From Planctomycetaceae bacterium (GTDB lineage Bacteria; Planctomycetota; Planctomycetia; Gemmatales; Gemmataceae), in assembly GCA_013823135.1 (NCBI GenBank), contig PNLP01000043.1, positions 1-64,000 of the forward strand: a stretch of 64,000 nucleotides of DNA, in the 5' to 3' direction. The notes under the pieces were generated by a model. It was not told where the DNA came from and searched no databases. It saw only the letters and a list, made by a program, of their open reading frames with translations. Position numbers and translations under genes: made by a program. This document shows positions 19,710-28,216 of this stretch, piece by piece (within the stretch, counting starts at the first letter, position 1; each line of letters opens with the position of its first letter).

Positions 19710-20231
19710 GGTGGCCTCGGTGGATAAAGATGTGCGACCATTCCAGAGGAATAACTGACTGTGGCGCACGACCGCACACACACCGTACGTTGCCAACACC
19801 TATCGTCGCTCACGCGAACGCGTGAGGAGCATGATTGTGAGGCCGATTTAATAGTTCGAGTGTGACTCATTGTTCGAGACTGGCAGTCGCGAACTCTGAA
19901 AATAGAACCAGTGGTGGGTGGATGACGTAGTAACCAAACGGCCTTGTCGTCTGCTGCACAGACGCGGGTTGAGTCAGTATCACCAGGAACTTCACGACCC
20001 CCAATAACGCACTTTTCCGACATCTCAGCTCCGAAGCAGCGGCTCTGCGTTCTTCACATGATTGTTCTGGAACCCCCCACGTCATCGTGGTAGGCTCCAT
20101 TTCCTGCCTGTATGCGTTTGGAGATTTCGTGTCGCGAGAGTTTGCGGTCGAATGCCTTCTGCAACGCAAACCGCTCGACTTGCCTCTGAACGTGTGTTGT
20201 CCCATCCCCAATCCCGCCGAGGACTCCTGTC
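19710..20231. other. Intergenic region, divergent promoters
   Basis: No convincing gene. The open frame 19622-20023 on the minus strand lacks any family features. The region must hold promoters for the DUF1559 gene and, on the other side, the redoxin gene. One perfect inverted repeat, CTCACGCG-AA-CGCGTGAG (19809-19826), is a candidate operator. Confidence 0.5.
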
Positions 20232-20789
20232 ATGCGTCTGCTTGCCATTGTCTGCCTCCTGGCTGCATTCCCAATGCTTTCGAGCGGGGCTGATGTCGCT
20301 CCGGTACCGCGAACCAAGGTTGTCGTTGGGAACGATGCGCCGGCTTTCAAGATTAAGGACTCTGCCGGAAAGCTCATCGACCTGGCAGAACTCACCGCGA
20401 AGGGGCCGGTCCTGGTACGTCTGACATGTGGATGCTCTGGCTGTGACAAGGAACTCGCTTACTTTCAGCAAATCCATGAAGCCTACAAGGGTCAGGGACT
20501 GGTAAGCCTCTACGTTTTCAAAGAGCCTGACGCAAAGATGGCCAAGTATGCCGCGGAGAAAAAGCTGGATGTGCTCTATGCCGTGGACCCGAAAGGGGAG
20601 AGTTGGGGGACGTTCCAGACGAAGTCGATGCCAACGAACTTCCTGATCGAGAAGGGCGGAAAGATCGTTTCCATCGCCGCGGGCTGCGACCCCAGCGGAT
20701 TGCTCGCAAACACCGTTTCTGCGAAGACTGGCAAACTCCTTGGTACCGAAGTGGTCGACGTGAAAAGCAAGGTCGGCGGGAACAAGTAA
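20232..20789 (+). CDS. Secreted redoxin (AhpC/TSA / thioredoxin-like)
   Basis: 185 aa with signal peptide MRLLAIVCLLAAFPMLSSGA. The thioredoxin-fold core begins at VGNDAPAFKIKDSAGKLIDL; the active-site region is VRLTCGCSGC, giving a CSGC redox pair at the usual place after the first strand. SMPTNFLIEKGGKIV contains the cis-proline equivalent. It is probably a periplasmic thiol oxidoreductase or cytochrome-maturation-type protein. It is monocistronic, with a strong hairpin terminator downstream. Confidence 0.8.
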   Translation: MRLLAIVCLLAAFPMLSSGADVAPVPRTKVVVGNDAPAFKIKDSAGKLIDLAELTAKGPVLVRLTCGCSGCDKELAYFQQIHEAYKGQGLVSLYVFKEPDAKMAKYAAEKKLDVLYAVDPKGESWGTFQTKSMPTNFLIEKGGKIVSIAAGCDPSGLLANTVSAKTGKLLGTEVVDVKSKVGGNK

Positions 20790-20799
20790 CCCCTTCACT

Positions 20800-20831
20800 C
20801 TTCACCCGCAACGAATTCACTGCGGGTGAAG
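20800..20831. terminator. Terminator hairpin between convergent genes
   Basis: A perfect 11-bp stem (CTTCACCCGCA with TGCGGGTGAAG, 10-base loop) lies between the redoxin stop and the end of the convergent ceramidase gene. A second small hairpin (GGCTC/GAGCC) follows. It may serve both strands. Confidence 0.6.
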
Positions 20832-20895
20832 GGCTCGTCTGAAACGTGAGCCCGTTCGAGTCGTATCATTCTGCTACTTGTGCGTTCAACCAGAA

Positions 20896-22257
20896 TCATT
20901 TCCCGCGAAGATGCTTCACCTGTTTTGCGACTTCTCCAACAACCAACTCTTCCACCTTTGATCCCCAGACAGCGGGCAAGCCGTAATACACCATTGAACC
21001 GCCACCTTCGTAGCCTCCTTCCTTCAGTACACGCGCGCTCGGGATATACGCCATCACGTCGTTCGCATAACCCATCACCCAAACACCAGCACCCAGTTCT
21101 TTCTTCAAACGCAACGAGTAATCAACGACCACCTCGCCACCGAGCGTGACCAGGGTGATGTCTTTGCCGAGTTGCCATGCCTGCACCGGGTAAGGATAAC
21201 TCTCCGGTAATTTCCCCCCGGTCTCGATCTTCTTGAGGAGCATTTTGGCCCGACCGGCGACATACTTGTCGGCACTCATCGATTCCTTCACGAATGCTTC
21301 CCGGCTCGGTACCTCGGAGAGTGGGAGTTCGATCTCCAAATATGTCGCGGCACTCTCTGGAGACACGGTGTTCATTGGCTTCGTTAACACCGTATCGACG
21401 GCCGCGGCGAGTTGCTTGCCGTAGTCTTTCGCAAGTTCCACTGAGCGACGGGGCAGAGGGTTTTGATCGGCTCCACACCCGGCCCAAAACAGTGCGACTG
21501 CACCAGGGTGTGCTTTCTCCAACTCGATCATCGCGAACCCTGGGTAGTCGCCCGACCACTTCTGGTACGCCATCACTGTGGCATGGCAGGCATAGCCGAA
21601 GATGATCCCTTTGAGCCTGCCCTTGGAGTCGTGTGCAGCCAGCACGGGAACGTCGTGATCGACCGGTCCCTTCAGTTCGCCCTTCGCCTTCAGCGCCGGA
21701 ACATCTGTTTCCTTGTTTGTGCGGCGGTTCACAGCGAAACCGGCTGTGCCGACGCCCAAGGTGAGCTTGATCGGTTCCAAGTGTGTCATCGCTTCATCAA
21801 CGGCCTTCAGAATCAGGCCGGGCAACTTCGCGGTGTAATCGTCCACCAGTTTCGCTTGGGCGTCGTCGAAAAAGTACATGCTCCGGAGGTTGGTGCCCAC
21901 GACGGGGCCACAGTGCGTGTGCGAAACTGAGAGAACGATTCCCTCACGCGGCAGCTTGTACTTTGTCATGATCTGTTTGCACGCGGCGATCGATAGATCG
22001 CGATCGATGCCAACGAGGTCGAGCGTCACGAGTACGAGGTTGCGGCCATCGGGGGTCTGAAGGGCCATCGCCTTTGCCCACAGATCGGTCTCTTTTCCGT
22101 CGGCGGGTGCAGTGCGACCTCCGTAGCCCGACATCCACATGAATTGCGGGGGCGTGATGTTGACAGCTGCAAACCCGCCCTTCCAGGTGGGGTCCGCGGC
22201 GAATGCGGGCGAGCAAATGCAAAGTAAAATGACGGTGAGCAGGTAGCAGCGTTTCAT
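20896..22257 (-). CDS. Neutral/alkaline non-lysosomal ceramidase domain protein
   Basis: 453 aa from ATG 22257, which opens a signal peptide (MKRCYLLTVILLCICSPAFA); the frame continues to 22455 without a leader. The family N-terminus is seen in FAAVNITPPQFMWMSGYGGR, then VLVTLDLVGIDRDL, the metal-site stretch SVSHTHCGPVVG, and FWAGCGADQNPLP. Family members hydrolyse N-acyl amides such as ceramide, though many bacterial homologues act on unknown lipids or are uncharacterised. It is secreted, shorter than mammalian ceramidases (about 700 aa) and equal in size to other planctomycete members. Confidence 0.83.
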   Translation of the reverse strand: MKRCYLLTVILLCICSPAFAADPTWKGGFAAVNITPPQFMWMSGYGGRTAPADGKETDLWAKAMALQTPDGRNLVLVTLDLVGIDRDLSIAACKQIMTKYKLPREGIVLSVSHTHCGPVVGTNLRSMYFFDDAQAKLVDDYTAKLPGLILKAVDEAMTHLEPIKLTLGVGTAGFAVNRRTNKETDVPALKAKGELKGPVDHDVPVLAAHDSKGRLKGIIFGYACHATVMAYQKWSGDYPGFAMIELEKAHPGAVALFWAGCGADQNPLPRRSVELAKDYGKQLAAAVDTVLTKPMNTVSPESAATYLEIELPLSEVPSREAFVKESMSADKYVAGRAKMLLKKIETGGKLPESYPYPVQAWQLGKDITLVTLGGEVVVDYSLRLKKELGAGVWVMGYANDVMAYIPSARVLKEGGYEGGGSMVYYGLPAVWGSKVEELVVGEVAKQVKHLRGK

Positions 22258-22781
22258 GGTCGTGGTGGGGAAGTGAGGAAAGGGGCGAGAGTTCGAATTA
22301 CGAATCTCAGAACAACCACTGGGGTGGCACCAGCGGTAGCGAAGCAGATGAGTGACAGGATAATCCCACGCGTTCGCCGAGTCTATCAACGGATTCCGAA
22401 GAACCAGGGACGAGCACAACCGGAGTATTTCCTGCACCATGAATCCAACGATCAAAGAATGTCAACGATTGGGCGTAGTGAAATTTGATTCCGGCAGATA
22501 TGCACACCCACGTCCGGAACCATTTGACTTGTCCGGAAGAAAGTTCATCAGAACAATTTCAGATCCCACAGAACCCAATCAAGTGACGCGCCCGCAATCA
22601 GTTGTGCAAGTGTGTTGAGTTCTCAATTCGCGATTCATCTCCGACTCCACGTCAGAATCATCCGAGACATGAACAGTTCTGATGTTGTAATCCTCTCGAC
22701 ATGACGCAGATCCCACGCTATTGCCCGGTTGCGTGCGACCTTCGGGGGAAGGGCGGCGCACATCGAAATGGGGGACCGGTT
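22258..22781. other. Intergenic region
   Basis: No gene recognised; open frames here are short and have no family features. The stretch should carry the divergent promoters of the ceramidase and lipoprotein genes. I see no strong repeat. Confidence 0.45.
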
Positions 22782-23318
22782 ATGGCTCGCATGTTTTTCG
22801 GGGTTGTGGCGTTACTCGCAAGCCTATCCGGGTGCGCATCTTCCGCACGGTATGTCGAGCAAGGCACGGAATCTGGAGTCGTCGCAATCCCCACAAACAC
22901 CGATGCGTGGCCGTCGTACAACCGCACCGAGGCAATCTCGCTAATTCAAAAGCACCTCGGGTCGAACTATGAGATCGTCGAGGAACGCGAGGTTGTCACA
23001 TCGCGGCACACATATCAGGACCGACACGCCAATACGGAGCATGTTCGGGACCCCAACCGCATCGCGGCGTCGCAACCGATCGATCAGAAACAAGATCGCC
23101 CGATCACTCACGATATCACCGAGTGGCGGATCGTTTACCGGAAGGCGGACGCTGGCGAAATTGGTGGGAAGTCAACGACTGGGAACATTCAGCAGACTCA
23201 GTATCAATCGGGTTCGGCTCCCACGGGTGTCGTTCACGCCGGTGGCATCGTGCCGTCCGTAGCACCAGGCGGAGGGGTCGTACCCGCAACAGGCTTCAGT
23301 AACGACTGCAAGAAATGA
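22782..23318 (+). CDS. Small lipoprotein of unknown function
   Basis: 178 aa from ATG 22782. The start MARMFFGVVALLASLSGCAS is a lipoprotein signal with lipobox LSGC, so the mature protein is anchored by Cys-17. The rest (TEAISLIQKHLGSNYEIVEE, then a hydrophilic stretch, and a Gly/Pro-rich C-terminus) matches no family I know. galT starts 43 bases downstream, so co-transcription is possible. Confidence 0.7.
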   Translation: MARMFFGVVALLASLSGCASSARYVEQGTESGVVAIPTNTDAWPSYNRTEAISLIQKHLGSNYEIVEEREVVTSRHTYQDRHANTEHVRDPNRIAASQPIDQKQDRPITHDITEWRIVYRKADAGEIGGKSTTGNIQQTQYQSGSAPTGVVHAGGIVPSVAPGGGVVPATGFSNDCKK

Positions 23319-23360
23319 AGACTGCGATAACAGGACGCAGTTGCGCCCTACGTTAACATC

Positions 23361-24389
23361 ATGAGCTTTGAATCCGAAATTCGCCGTGACCCGGTCTGTG
23401 GTCGCTGGGCGGTCGTTGCCCCCGAACGATCGCTCCGACCGATGACGCTCGAAGGCGCGGAACCTCGCCACCGTCGGAATGGGGAGCGACACCCGTGCCC
23501 TTTTTGCCCAGGGCAGGAATACGATACACCGAACGAGGTACTGGCTCACCGCACCCCGGGAAGTCAACCCGACGGTCCTGGCTGGCAACTCCGCGTCGTG
23601 CCGAATAAGTTCCCCGCGCTACGCCCCGATGTTGGTGGCGATTCCTGTGCTATTGAGGGAATGGTGTTACTGACGACACCCGGCTTCGGGCATGCTGAGG
23701 TTGTCATCGAGTGTCCCGAGCACCTCACCGCCCCAACGGCTCTAACTCACGATCAGTTCGCTGCAATCTTCAGAGCCTATCGCGACCGGCTACAGGCATT
23801 ATCAGAAGATCCAAGGGTCGCGTACGCTGCGGTTTTCAAGAACGTGGGCGCCGAGGCGGGTGCATCGCTCGGTCACACACATTCGCAAATCATCTCGTTG
23901 CCGATCGTTCCCGAATCAATTGAAGCGGAACTTGATGGCAGCAGGGCTTTCTTCGCCCGAACAGGCCGGTGTGTCTTCTGTGACCTGGCGGTACGGGAAC
24001 TGGCTGCGGGCGATCGCGTGATTGCGCGGTCTGAACACTTCATCGCCGTGATGGCATATGCCCCGCGATACGCCTACGAATTTTGGGTACTGCCGCTGAC
24101 ACACGCCAGCAGGTACGAAAACATAACCAACACCGACACGCTCGAACTCGCAGCATTGATGAATCGAGTTCTGGTCGCGCTCGATCGTGTTCGGGCTGAG
24201 CCTGCGTACAACTGGTTCCTCCATACGGCACCGTTGCGATCGCTGGAATTACCTCACTACCACTGGCACATCGAGGTACTTCCGCGAACTGCACGCCCGG
24301 CCGGCCTGGAGTGGGGATACGGTTGCTTCATCACAGCAGTCGCACCGGAACAGGCGGCGGCTGAACTTCGGGAGGCGTTGCCAGGATGA
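23361..24389 (+). CDS. galT: Galactose-1-phosphate uridylyltransferase
   Basis: 342 aa. The zinc-site start CPFCPGQEYDTPNEV and the N-terminal RRDPVCGRWAVVAPERSLRP match GalT. The active-site segment is GASLGHTHSQIISLP (HTH-Q-I instead of the HPH-Q of E. coli GalT, common in the short bacterial branch), and the second histidine triad appears in HYHWHIEVLPR. The enzyme swaps UMP between UDP-glucose and galactose-1-phosphate in the Leloir pathway; the branch may also use other sugar phosphates. nadD follows after 97 bases. Confidence 0.88.
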   Translation: MSFESEIRRDPVCGRWAVVAPERSLRPMTLEGAEPRHRRNGERHPCPFCPGQEYDTPNEVLAHRTPGSQPDGPGWQLRVVPNKFPALRPDVGGDSCAIEGMVLLTTPGFGHAEVVIECPEHLTAPTALTHDQFAAIFRAYRDRLQALSEDPRVAYAAVFKNVGAEAGASLGHTHSQIISLPIVPESIEAELDGSRAFFARTGRCVFCDLAVRELAAGDRVIARSEHFIAVMAYAPRYAYEFWVLPLTHASRYENITNTDTLELAALMNRVLVALDRVRAEPAYNWFLHTAPLRSLELPHYHWHIEVLPRTARPAGLEWGYGCFITAVAPEQAAAELREALPG

Positions 24390-24486
24390 TACTCAGGAAG
24401 AATGGCGACAAAGCAGAGTAAACGGAGGCGAAAAGTTAGTACATCAAGCATGTTCCGTATTTGAGGTCATTCCTGGTTCACTCCCA

Positions 24487-25095
24487 ATGCGCATAGGCAT
24501 CTTTGGCGGCACGTTCGACCCGATCCACATGGGGCATTTGATCCTTGCGGAACAGTGTCGCACACAGGCAAGTCTCGATCAGGTCTGGTTCATGCCTAGC
24601 GCGCATCCGCCTCACAAGGTGGGGCAAGGGGTCACACGCTTCGACCAGCGTTGCGAGATGATTGAACTGGCAATCGCGGGTCATTCGGCGTTCCGGGTCG
24701 AGCGGATCGAGAAGGAATTGCCGCCACCAAGTTACACGTCCGAGACGTTGGCTGAACTCCGTCGCCGACATCCGGCGGACGACTTCTTCCTGTTGATGGG
24801 TTCGGACGGTCTTCCAGATTTGCCCGGCTGGCATGAACCGCAACGTGTCATCGAACAAGCGGGTCTCGTGGTTGTGCCGCGACCAGGCGTGATGTTGTGG
24901 ACGGCCGAACGTCTCGCAACCGCGCTCAGTGTCGACGTTTCCGCGGTGCGGTTGCGTTTTGTCGCGTGCCCAATGATCGAGATCGCGAGTCGGGAATTAC
25001 GGCGAGCGATCGCGGATGGTATGAGCATCCGCTATATGGTGCCGCGAGCCGTGGAAGAATACATCCGCGATCGCAAGTTGTACGGCACGCGCTGA
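24487..25095 (+). CDS. nadD: Nicotinate-nucleotide adenylyltransferase
   Basis: 202 aa from ATG 24487; the frame is open further upstream but the conserved N-terminus MRIGIFGGTFDPIHMGHL marks the start. This holds the GGTFDPIHxGH nucleotidyltransferase motif; SAHPPHK and ELRRRHPADDFFLLMGSDGL follow, and the C-terminal ISSR-like motif appears as IEIASRELRRAIADGMSIRYMVP. It adenylates nicotinate mononucleotide in NAD synthesis. Length is normal. It ends 12 bases from the convergent FHA gene. Confidence 0.95.
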   Translation: MRIGIFGGTFDPIHMGHLILAEQCRTQASLDQVWFMPSAHPPHKVGQGVTRFDQRCEMIELAIAGHSAFRVERIEKELPPPSYTSETLAELRRRHPADDFFLLMGSDGLPDLPGWHEPQRVIEQAGLVVVPRPGVMLWTAERLATALSVDVSAVRLRFVACPMIEIASRELRRAIADGMSIRYMVPRAVEEYIRDRKLYGTR

Positions 25096-25106
25096 TTCAG
25101 TGACGA

Positions 25107-26660
25107 TTACACCGGTTTGTTGCGGACGGCGTTGATGAAAGCCTGCCAGCGGTTCCCTCGCTCCTTCTGCAATCCATTCATCCGCTCAATCACCCAGTCG
25201 TGCAAAGCGACGGGAGTTGTTGGGGCAACATCACCTGCTTGGTCTGGCTGACTCACCGGGATAGCCATCGGTATTACCTCGCCCGAGCTTGGTGTGGCCA
25301 TGACGGGGACTTCCGCGGCACGTCGCGTTACTTCTGTCTGGAGTTGACACAGTTCATTGTTAAGTTGGTGAATCCGTGAAAGTTCCCGTTGGATGCCAGG
25401 TAACTGGGTCGGTGCGACGGACCCGAACAATTGCACCAAGAGCAACAGCGATTGCTGAGTTTGTGTAAGCATCAAAGAATGCAAATCGGCGAGTTGGCGG
25501 GCCACTTGCTCCGGTGTCGCTTCAACAGCTGTCACGCCCGAGAGCAACGATTCCGGGACCGGCCGTGTCCCCGAACCGGGTGTCAGCGTTGTGAAAAGGT
25601 CGAGGTTGGGATCAGGTGGAAGCGGGCGAGGAGCCGGACGCGGCTGGGGTGCGCTCTTCATCTGTGGCACGCCGGCCGTGTTCGTCACCTGAATCTGCTG
25701 CGACACCGGACCACTTGTGCCGACTGTCGTGACTCGCATCCGGAACGATTCACCAACTTGCGAACTCGAGAATCCGCCGCTCGAATCGACCGTTGGTGCT
25801 GCACCGAGAGCGACTTCATCGTCAGCTGCGTTGACGGATTTCCTCGGCAGGACAGTTCCTCGGCTTGAGCCCTGCCCATCGGTGGAACTCAAGGCCAATC
25901 CCGAACGAGGGCTTTGGGCTGCGAGAATCCCCGAGCGACCAGGGTTCGGCAAATGCGGATTCCCAGGTGCTTGAACCCCGATGAGAAATCGCCCGACCCA
26001 CAGTTCAGCGGCGTGTCCCAGTGGTGAGAGCCGCATGCGTTCACCATTTACAACCACGCCACGACCCGAAAGATCGACCACCCACAATCCCGTCGTCGTG
26101 AGGACGAGCCCGCAATGGTAGGTTGCGATGTCGTCGGAGGTGAGGTGAATCTTACACTCCGGGGCACGCCCGATGAGTGTGATGAAGCGGTTGACGGCCC
26201 AACGGTCCTTGACGCGCTTGCCGTTGCGGAATTCCAGGGCCACTCGTGGGCGGGAGCGGACTCCCGCAGAGTCCGAGTACAGCGGGTTGTATCCGGGCGG
26301 GAAAGGGGGCTTGTTTGAAACGGGGGAGCGGAGACGAAGTTGGAATGGGCCAATTTTGACCGGAGTGTTTTCGTCCATCCACCCGGAGCCTGTGGCACCA
26401 CCTGGCCAGCCAAGACCCGTGCGGCTTCCCAGATCGACAGCAAACACACGCCCGGCGATCACCTGGAGCCAGGCGTGGCGCGGATTGATTTCGGCCTCAG
26501 CCAGAGTCACGTCGCAGGCGTCATCGCGGCCGACCAGAACGAATGGCATCGGAATGCTGCCCTCGGCAAGCATCCCACCATCGGCAAGATCGACTCTCAG
26601 GTCGAGCGGACCGGCAGCCCCACACGCTTCTGCGAACTGGGTAAAAAATGGGTCGTTCAC
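25107..26660 (-). CDS. Protein with two FHA domains
   Basis: 517 aa from a GTG. Two FHA phosphopeptide-binding domains are visible: FVLVGRDDACDVTLAEAEINPRHAWLQ (about 40-110) and LIGRAPECKIHLTSDDIATYHCGL (about 165-235), each with the GR and S/T-x-x-H type core. The middle is Pro/Ser-rich and disordered; the C-terminus (about 395-517) is helical, possibly coiled-coil (LHSLMLTQTQQSLLLLVQLF). It is probably a cytoplasmic scaffold reading Ser/Thr kinase signals, which are plentiful in planctomycetes. No kinase gene lies nearby. Confidence 0.82.
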   Translation of the reverse strand: MNDPFFTQFAEACGAAGPLDLRVDLADGGMLAEGSIPMPFVLVGRDDACDVTLAEAEINPRHAWLQVIAGRVFAVDLGSRTGLGWPGGATGSGWMDENTPVKIGPFQLRLRSPVSNKPPFPPGYNPLYSDSAGVRSRPRVALEFRNGKRVKDRWAVNRFITLIGRAPECKIHLTSDDIATYHCGLVLTTTGLWVVDLSGRGVVVNGERMRLSPLGHAAELWVGRFLIGVQAPGNPHLPNPGRSGILAAQSPRSGLALSSTDGQGSSRGTVLPRKSVNAADDEVALGAAPTVDSSGGFSSSQVGESFRMRVTTVGTSGPVSQQIQVTNTAGVPQMKSAPQPRPAPRPLPPDPNLDLFTTLTPGSGTRPVPESLLSGVTAVEATPEQVARQLADLHSLMLTQTQQSLLLLVQLFGSVAPTQLPGIQRELSRIHQLNNELCQLQTEVTRRAAEVPVMATPSSGEVIPMAIPVSQPDQAGDVAPTTPVALHDWVIERMNGLQKERGNRWQAFINAVRNKPV

Positions 26661-26858
26661 GATCCGTAAATCCCCGCGGGTGCCGCGGCCAAACCAATTA
26701 ATTGGGCGAACTCGGGTGCCACCCGCGTTCTCATCACTGCTTCCAGTTTACACTGGATTACACGATCCACGCAGTACTTTCCGACATGCGGAGATATGGT
26801 ATTGGGTGAATTGAGTGATACCCCACCAATACCCCGTCCCTTCGAGGCATGAGCTCCG

Positions 26859-27542
26859 ATGTCGGAAACCGTGACCAAGGTTCCTCCAAAGCAATCATCG
26901 TCTCTCAAGGAATTGGTGAAAGCCTGGGTTCGGTTTCTCGCACTTGTGGCAGTATTGCCAATCCTGATCAGTTTTCGACTGAGTGCGGCTGTTGTTGGTC
27001 GGAATCGCGCTCTCGAATCCTCGACACAACTGTTATCGCTGTTTCCGGGAATCACGGGGCAATATCTTCGTCGGGCGTTCCTTCAACGTGCGTTAGCCAA
27101 ATGTCATCACTCCGCGCTGGTCGAATTTGGAACGCTGTTTTCGCAGGCTGGCGCGATACTCGAAGAAAATGTGTACGTCGGACCGCGGTGTCAGCTTGGC
27201 CTTGTCTACCTCGAACGCGATGTGCTTTTGGCGTCGGGAGTCCAGATTCCCTCGGGGGGGAAGACTCACTATTACGACGACCCGGACAAGCCGATTCGGG
27301 AGCAGGGTGGGGAACGGCGAGTGGTCACCATTGGGGCCGGTGCATGGATCGGCACCGGGGTGATTGTGCTTGCTGATGTCGGGAAGGGAACAATTGTGGC
27401 GGCTGGGGCGGTGGTGACGAAACCTCTGCCCGAAAACGTGATCGCGGCCGGCATCCCCGCGAAAGTGATTCGTAAGCGGTTCGAGAAAAGCCCGGAGTCA
27501 CCGATGCTCGGGGAAGTAATTCCTTCATCCTCAGCCGAGTAA
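26859..27542 (+). CDS. Left-handed beta-helix (hexapeptide) acyltransferase
   Basis: 227 aa. A hydrophobic N-terminal segment (FLALVAVLPILISFRLSAAVV) is followed by hexapeptide repeats from about residue 95 (GAILEENVYVGPRCQLGLVYLERDVLLASGVQIPSG) and the typical end GAGAWIGTGVIVLADVGKGTIVAAGAVVTKPLPENVIAAGIPAKVI. This is the serine-acetyltransferase/O-acetyltransferase group, usually acetylating sugars or amino sugars; the membrane segment hints at envelope polysaccharide modification. Its 3' end overlaps the convergent sigma gene by 12 bases. A palindrome CCAATTAATTGG (26694-26705) lies upstream between it and the divergent FHA gene. Confidence 0.85.
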   Translation: MSETVTKVPPKQSSSLKELVKAWVRFLALVAVLPILISFRLSAAVVGRNRALESSTQLLSLFPGITGQYLRRAFLQRALAKCHHSALVEFGTLFSQAGAILEENVYVGPRCQLGLVYLERDVLLASGVQIPSGGKTHYYDDPDKPIREQGGERRVVTIGAGAWIGTGVIVLADVGKGTIVAAGAVVTKPLPENVIAAGIPAKVIRKRFEKSPESPMLGEVIPSSSAE

Positions 27543-28115
27543 GCCCCCCGCTTCTTCACGCAAACGAGCCAGCACGCGTGACTTGGCGATGTACACCGCG
27601 TTTGGAGACGTACCGCACGTTGTTGCAACCGCTTCCGCCGGGTGGCCATCCAGTACAAATTGGCGAAACAACTCCCACGTTTTTTCCTCGAAATCGGGCT
27701 TGATTCGTTCCAGGAGTCGCCGTGTGACATGGACATCGTGCTCGCGATCCCATTCCCGGCTGAGATCGTCTGCGGGGTCCTCGAGACGGGCGATGTAACT
27801 CCCGAAGTCGGTGCCTCCGGGCGCTTTCGGTGCAACTTTCTTGGCACGCCACGCATCACGGGCACAGTTTGCGGCAATCGCGCGAAGCCATCCGCGAAAG
27901 GCTCCTGGTCGATCCGGGTGAACGAACTCCGGAAAGCGCCGCACCACGACCGTCATCACATCTTGCACGAGATCGTCTGCATCCGAGCCGCGCACGCCCA
28001 AACGCAACGCCCACGAGCGGATGAGGGGGCCGTACAGGTCGTTCAACCGACTCCATGCGTCTTCATCACGGGCATCTTTGAGCCGCGCAAGCAGTGTGGC
28101 CGATGTAACCGACAT
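27531..28115 (-). CDS. ECF-family RNA polymerase sigma factor
   Basis: 194 aa from ATG 28115, which has GGAGG seven bases upstream; a GTG at 28133 lies before that site and is rejected. Region 2: DLYGPLIRSWALRLGVRGSDADDLVQDVMTVVVRRF and FRGWLRAIAANCARDAWR. Region 4: FRQFVLDGHPAEAVATTCGTSPNAVYIAKSRVLARLRE. It belongs to the planctomycete ECF group with a long linker (about 30 residues, LEDPADDLSREWDREHD). No anti-sigma gene is adjacent; the divergent neighbour is the PAS/GAF signalling protein, a possible partner. Confidence 0.88.
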   Translation of the reverse strand: MSVTSATLLARLKDARDEDAWSRLNDLYGPLIRSWALRLGVRGSDADDLVQDVMTVVVRRFPEFVHPDRPGAFRGWLRAIAANCARDAWRAKKVAPKAPGGTDFGSYIARLEDPADDLSREWDREHDVHVTRRLLERIKPDFEEKTWELFRQFVLDGHPAEAVATTCGTSPNAVYIAKSRVLARLREEAGGLLG

Positions 28116-28216
28116 GCCGTTACCTCCGGCCACAGTTTCCCGCGCCGATGCGTGCTTGTGACAACCGCCCTCCGGTGGGTATAATCTATTCTAGCCACAA
28201 CAACTGCGGAGAACTC

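Noticed and set aside
19622..20023. 133-residue open frame on the minus strand
   Set aside because: Overlaps the DUF1559 start region; Cys/Ser/Arg-rich with no features.
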